Source: Candidatus Woesearchaeota archaeon
Lineage (GTDB): Archaea > Nanobdellota > Nanobdellia > Woesearchaeales > WAPJ01
Direction of reading: 5' to 3'
Length of the DNA stretch: 6,395 nt
NCBI GenBank assembly: GCA_015519985.1
Contig: WIAN01000042.1
Coordinates: forward strand, 1 to 6,395
The notes below the pieces were generated by a model that made no database searches, was not told where the DNA came from, and worked only from the letters and a program-made list of their open reading frames with translations. A program made the translations under genes and the position numbers. Positions 1 through 3,835 of the stretch are shown in pieces. How positions within the stretch are numbered: position 1 is the first letter of the stretch; each line of letters starts with the position of its first letter.

Positions 1-510
1 ATAAAAGACATTACAAAGATGTCTCATAGTTCTTTACAAAACATTCTAAAAAAACTTGTGGAAAAAAATATTTTAGCAAAAGAAAAAACAAAAAGTAATG
101 TTTTTTATAAAATAAAAAATAAAAAAATTTTTTCTATAAAATTTTCAGAAATAGCAATAAACAAATTTGAAGATTTAAATGTAAATGTCAGAATTCCTTT
201 AAAAAATTTAATAAAAAAAATGCCTATAACAACTTTTACAATAATATTATTCGGTTCTACAGTTGAAAAAAAAGAAAGAAAAAATTCTGACATAGACATA
301 GTAATAATAAAAAATTCTAACAAAAAAATTGAAAAAATAAAAGATGAAATAAACAGCATTTCCAATCATCCACTAAATATTTTCGAATTTTCTGTGAAAG
401 AATTTATAAAAAATAAAGATCCTATAATAATACAATCAAAAAAAAGAGGAATCCCAGTCTATAAAGAACAAAACTTTTACGAAGTGATACTTAATGAAAG
501 CTGTTTTTAA
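1..510 (+). CDS. winged-helix / nucleotidyltransferase fusion protein, 5' partial
   Basis: The frame is already open at base 1 and ends at TAA 508-510. The first ATG (19-21) is probably internal: the codons before it read IKDITK and join MSHSSLQNILKKL to form a typical helix-turn-helix, so the real start lies upstream. Numbering from that Met, residues 1-30 complete a winged helix. Residues 72-98 carry the DNA polymerase-beta/MNT-type nucleotidyltransferase signature: FGS with G79-S80, then the metal-binding pair D91 and D93 in SDIDIVII. A third acidic residue, normally on the next strand, is not clear; the candidate segment is LNIFEF (119-124). Known relatives are putative regulators or NTP-transferring antitoxin-like enzymes; the substrate here is unknown. 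No HEPN partner is visible downstream, where pheS follows after 49 bases. Family call is firm, function is not. Confidence 0.8.
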   Translation: MKDITKMSHSSLQNILKKLVEKNILAKEKTKSNVFYKIKNKKIFSIKFSEIAINKFEDLNVNVRIPLKNLIKKMPITTFTIILFGSTVEKKERKNSDIDIVIIKNSNKKIEKIKDEINSISNHPLNIFEFSVKEFIKNKDPIIIQSKKRGIPVYKEQNFYEVILNESCF

Positions 511-527
511 ACATATTTTATAGATAA

Positions 528-538
528 TTTTATAAATA
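528..538 (+). promoter_or_regulatory. archaeal TATA box for pheST, predicted leaderless transcript
   Basis: The sequence TTTTATAAATA lies in the 49-base gap after the upstream gene. Purine-rich bases just before it (AGATAA, 522-527) could serve as the TFB recognition element. The centre of the TATA box is about 27 bases before the A of the pheS ATG at 560. Archaeal transcription starts about 25-27 bases after the TATA centre, so initiation would fall at or next to the start codon. The absence of any Shine-Dalgarno sequence before 560 agrees with a leaderless mRNA. In such AT-rich DNA chance TATA matches are common; the position is what makes this one credible. Confidence 0.6.
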
Positions 539-559
539 AAAAAACTTCCAAAATTATTT

Positions 560-2089
560 ATGTTAGACATAGAAACATTAACAAAAGAAGAAATAAAAAT
601 ATTAGAATATTTGAAAGAAAAAAATAGTGCTGATTCTAAAAAAATATCAGAAGAAACAAATTTAGAAGAAATAAAAGTATTAAGAGCATTACAATGGCTT
701 TCTAACAAAAAGTTTATAGAATTAAAAGTAGAAGAAGTAGAAGAATACAAAATAACAAGTTTAGGAAAAAAAATATTAAAAGAAGGACTTCCTGAAGAAA
801 GATTCTTAAAAATATTGTTAGAAAAAGAAAAAAATAATGAAGAAATAACAATACAAGAAATACAAAAAAGTTTTGAAAAAACAGAATTCAATGCTGCTTT
901 TGGATTGTTAAAAAAAAATAATTACATTACAATAGAAAAAGGGAAATTAAAGATAACAGAAAAAGGAAAAAAAATAGAGTTTGAAATAAAAAAAGTATTA
1001 AAACAAATAGAAAAAAAACAAACAAAAGAAAAAGACGAAAAAAATGAATATGAAAATATTGACAAAAACATATTAAAACAATTATTAGAAAGAAACTTTA
1101 TAGAAAAAGTAAAGAAAAAAAGATTCATAGCAAAAATAACAGAAGAAGCAAAAAATTATGATTATAACATAAAATTAGAAGAAACATTAACTTCAGAAAT
1201 GATAAAAAAAGGAACTTTCAAAAATAAAAAGTTCAGAAAATACGATGTAAAAGCAAAAGTACCAGAAACATTCGGAGGAAGAAGACATTTTATAAACGAA
1301 GCAGTAGAATTTGTAAAACAAGTATGGTTAGACTTAGGCTTTGAAGAAATGAAAGGAAACATTGTACAAAATGAATTTTGGAATTTTGACGCATTATTCA
1401 CACCTCAAGATCATCCAGCAAGAGAAATGCAAGATACATTCTTCATAAAAAAACCTAACAAAAGAAAAATAACAGAAGAAGAAAAAAAAATAATGAAAAG
1501 AATAAAAAAAACACATGAAACTGGATGGACAACAAAAAGTTTAGGATACAATTACAAATGGAAAAAAAGCATAGCAGAAAGGTTAATATTAAGAACACAC
1601 ACAACAGTATTATCCGCACAAAAAATAGCATCATTAAACTTAGAAGAACTTCCAAAAAAATATTTTTCAGTAGGAAAAGTATTCAGGAATGAAACATTAG
1701 ATTGGAAACACTTATTTGAATTTGACCAAGTAGAAGGAATAGTAATAGACAAAAATGTAAATTTCAAAAATTTAAAAGCATACTTAGAATTATTTTTTAA
1801 AAAATTAGGATATGAAAAAATAAGATTAAGACCAGCATACTTTCCATATACAGAATTAAGTGTAGAAGTAGATGTATATCATCCAATAAAAAAATCCTGG
1901 ATAGAATTAGGGGGGGCCGGAATCTTCCGTCCAGAAGTAGTAAAACCATTATTAGGAAAAGATATAAGAGTATTAGCATGGGGACTTGGATTTGGAAGAA
2001 TAATCTCAGATTATTATAAAATAAACGATTTAAGAGAATTCCACAATAACGATTTAAAAAAATTAAGAACAATAAAAGGGTGGCTATAA
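560..2089 (+). CDS. pheS: phenylalanyl-tRNA synthetase alpha subunit, archaeal type
   Basis: 509 residues. This cytoplasmic class II aminoacyl-tRNA synthetase subunit holds the catalytic site that activates phenylalanine with ATP and charges tRNA-Phe as an (alpha-beta)2 enzyme. Residues 1-150 are the N-terminal winged-helix repeats typical of archaeal and eukaryotic PheS, opening with LTKEEIKILEYL. A Lys/Glu-rich linker follows. The catalytic core runs from about 235: FGGRRHF (238-244), HPAREMQDTFF (285-295), RTHTT (345-349), motif 2 with R376-N377-E378 and FEFDQVEG (386-393), the Phe-pocket stretch YFPYTE (427-432), GGAGIFRPE (451-459), and motif 3 WGLGFGR ending at R480. ATG 560 is chosen because the winged helix begins directly after it and a TATA box sits 27 bases upstream. 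The last 10 bases overlap pheT. Codons for GGAGIFRP are unusually GC-rich. TELS (431-434) replaces the more usual TEPS. Confidence 0.97.
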   Translation: MLDIETLTKEEIKILEYLKEKNSADSKKISEETNLEEIKVLRALQWLSNKKFIELKVEEVEEYKITSLGKKILKEGLPEERFLKILLEKEKNNEEITIQEIQKSFEKTEFNAAFGLLKKNNYITIEKGKLKITEKGKKIEFEIKKVLKQIEKKQTKEKDEKNEYENIDKNILKQLLERNFIEKVKKKRFIAKITEEAKNYDYNIKLEETLTSEMIKKGTFKNKKFRKYDVKAKVPETFGGRRHFINEAVEFVKQVWLDLGFEEMKGNIVQNEFWNFDALFTPQDHPAREMQDTFFIKKPNKRKITEEEKKIMKRIKKTHETGWTTKSLGYNYKWKKSIAERLILRTHTTVLSAQKIASLNLEELPKKYFSVGKVFRNETLDWKHLFEFDQVEGIVIDKNVNFKNLKAYLELFFKKLGYEKIRLRPAYFPYTELSVEVDVYHPIKKSWIELGGAGIFRPEVVKPLLGKDIRVLAWGLGFGRIISDYYKINDLREFHNNDLKKLRTIKGWL

Positions 2090-3747
2090 TACCAACAGTA
2101 ACATTTGACAAAAAAAAAGTAAAAGAAATAATAGGAGAAATAGATGATGATATTTTAGCAGACAGAATATCAATGATAGGAACAGATTTAGAAGAAATAA
2201 ATGAAAAAGAAATAATAGTAGAAATATTCCCAAACAGAATGGACATGTTATCATTAGAAGGATTTTCATTCGCAATAAAAAATTTTATAGGAAAAGGAAA
2301 AGGATATGAAGATATAAAAGTAGAAGAATCAAATTATAAAATAATAGTAGAAGAAGGAATAAAAAAAACAAGACCTTATACAGTAGCAGCAGTAGTAAAA
2401 AACATAAAATTAGACGAAGAAAAATTAAAAAGTTTAATACAACTACAAGAAAAATTAGATTTAGCATACAATAGAAAAAGAAAAAAAGCAGCAATAGGAA
2501 TATATCCAAACAATAATATAAAATGGCCAATACACTTCAAAGCAAAAAAACCAGAAGAAATAAAATTCATGCCATTAGAATCAGAAAAAATAATGACGGC
2601 AAAAGAAATATTAAAAGAACATCCAACAGGAAAAAAATATGCACATTTATTAGAAGGAAAAGAAAAATATGCAATATTCGAAGATTCTGAAGGAAACATT
2701 TTAAGCATGCCACCAATAATAAACAGTAAAAAAACAGGAAGAGTAACAACAAAAGACGAAGAATTATTCATAGAAGTATCAGGAATACACTTGCCTTCAT
2801 TAAAAAAAGTATTAAACATAATATTATTCACATTACAATTACAAGGAGGAAAAATATACAATGTAAAAGTAGAATATCCAAAAGAATATGAAGAAGAAAA
2901 AATAAAAATAGTAGAAACACATCCAGAAAAAATATACTTAGAGGTTAAAAAAAGTTATATAGAAAAAATCATAGGAGAAAAAATAACCATAAAAGAATAT
3001 GACAATTATTTAAAAAAAATGGGGTTAAAAAGAATAGAAGAAAAAATAATAATACCCTCATATAGAACAGACATATTACACCCAATAGACATAGCTGAAG
3101 ATGTAGCAATAGCATACGGATATGAAAATTTTAAATCAGAACTGCCAAAAATAGCAACCGTAGGAGAAGAAGATAAAATAGAAGTTTTCAAAAAAAAATT
3201 AGCATACTTATTAGTTGGATTTAAACTACAAGAAGTACAAAACTATCACATACAACCATTAGAATTACAAAAACTCATAGGAGAAAAACCAATAATGTTA
3301 GAAAATCCAATAAACATAGAATATAATAGTTTAAGAAAAAACATATTAACAGGATTATTAGAAACAATAAAAAATAACAAACAAGCAGAAATGCCGAGAG
3401 GAATATTTGAATTAGGAAAAACATTCCATTACAACAAAGAAAAAAAAGACATAGAAGAAAAAGAAGAATTAGGAATACTGATAGAAGACAAAAACATAAC
3501 ATTCACAAACATAAAACAAATAGCAGAAAACATAATAAAAAGATATACAGACAAAAAAGTAGAATATGAAGAACTACAAAAAAAATACTTTTTTAAAGGA
3601 AGAAGTGCAAAAATAAAAATAGAAGAAAAAAACATAATAGAAATAGGAGAAATAAACCCGGAAATATTAAATGCATTAGAAATAGAAAATCCAACAGTAT
3701 TTTTAAGAATAAAAAATTTAGAAGAATTTTACAAAATAATAAAATAG
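2080..3747 (+). CDS. pheT: phenylalanyl-tRNA synthetase beta subunit, archaeal type
   Basis: 555 residues from GTG 2080, the normal size for archaeal PheT, which lacks the bacterial tRNA-binding-like (EMAP) and C-terminal anticodon-binding domains. It partners PheS; the beta subunit contributes tRNA binding and the B3/B4 domain that hydrolyses Tyr-tRNA-Phe. Visible parts: N-terminal PTVTFD (5-10), IFPNRMDMLSLEG (49-61), KKAAIGIYP (135-143), the B3/B4 site MPPIINS (210-216) and FIEVSG (230-235), the B5 domain with YRTDILHPIDIAEDVA (328-343), and the catalytic-like core with LENPINIEYNSLR (407-419) and GIFELGKTF (441-449). The family's TGTD motif reads SGIH (234-237), so editing may be impaired. 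GTG is chosen because family members begin close to PTV; it overlaps the pheS stop by 10 bases, which suggests translational coupling. Third codon positions are overwhelmingly A. Confidence 0.96.
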   Translation: MAIIPTVTFDKKKVKEIIGEIDDDILADRISMIGTDLEEINEKEIIVEIFPNRMDMLSLEGFSFAIKNFIGKGKGYEDIKVEESNYKIIVEEGIKKTRPYTVAAVVKNIKLDEEKLKSLIQLQEKLDLAYNRKRKKAAIGIYPNNNIKWPIHFKAKKPEEIKFMPLESEKIMTAKEILKEHPTGKKYAHLLEGKEKYAIFEDSEGNILSMPPIINSKKTGRVTTKDEELFIEVSGIHLPSLKKVLNIILFTLQLQGGKIYNVKVEYPKEYEEEKIKIVETHPEKIYLEVKKSYIEKIIGEKITIKEYDNYLKKMGLKRIEEKIIIPSYRTDILHPIDIAEDVAIAYGYENFKSELPKIATVGEEDKIEVFKKKLAYLLVGFKLQEVQNYHIQPLELQKLIGEKPIMLENPINIEYNSLRKNILTGLLETIKNNKQAEMPRGIFELGKTFHYNKEKKDIEEKEELGILIEDKNITFTNIKQIAENIIKRYTDKKVEYEELQKKYFFKGRSAKIKIEEKNIIEIGEINPEILNALEIENPTVFLRIKNLEEFYKIIK

Positions 3748-3754
3748 TTAAAAA

Positions 3755-3835
3755 ATGGGGTTAAAAAAAACAAATTTAACATTAATAGTTTTAAGTATAT
3801 TATTCTTAATAGTTATAAGTATGAATGTTAATTCA
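3755..3835 (+). other. Sec signal peptide of the surface protein
   Basis: Residues 1-27 show a basic start (GLKK), a long hydrophobic core (LTLIVLSILFLIVISM, 8-23) and a polar c-region NVNS. Mature sequence would start near K28 or L29, just before the first Cys (C31). The Cys is followed by many Thr/Ser, but there is no clear L-x-G-C lipobox, so cleavage by signal peptidase I is more likely than lipid attachment. A retained N-terminal membrane anchor is the alternative. Confidence 0.85.

Noticed and set aside
502..522. T-rich stretch at the end of the first gene as a transcription terminator
   Set aside because: Archaeal terminators are T-rich, but such runs are everywhere in this AT-rich DNA and this one overlaps the stop codon; support is too weak.
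105..3635. Numerous Phe/Ser/Leu-rich minus-strand open frames opposite the first gene and pheST
   Set aside because: They are antisense images of A-rich coding sequence (Lys and Glu codons read back as Phe, Leu, Ser) and have no domain features.
3727..3736. TTTTACAAAA about 23-28 bases before the surface gene as a TATA box
   Set aside because: Poor match with a C in the core, and similar strings occur throughout pheT.
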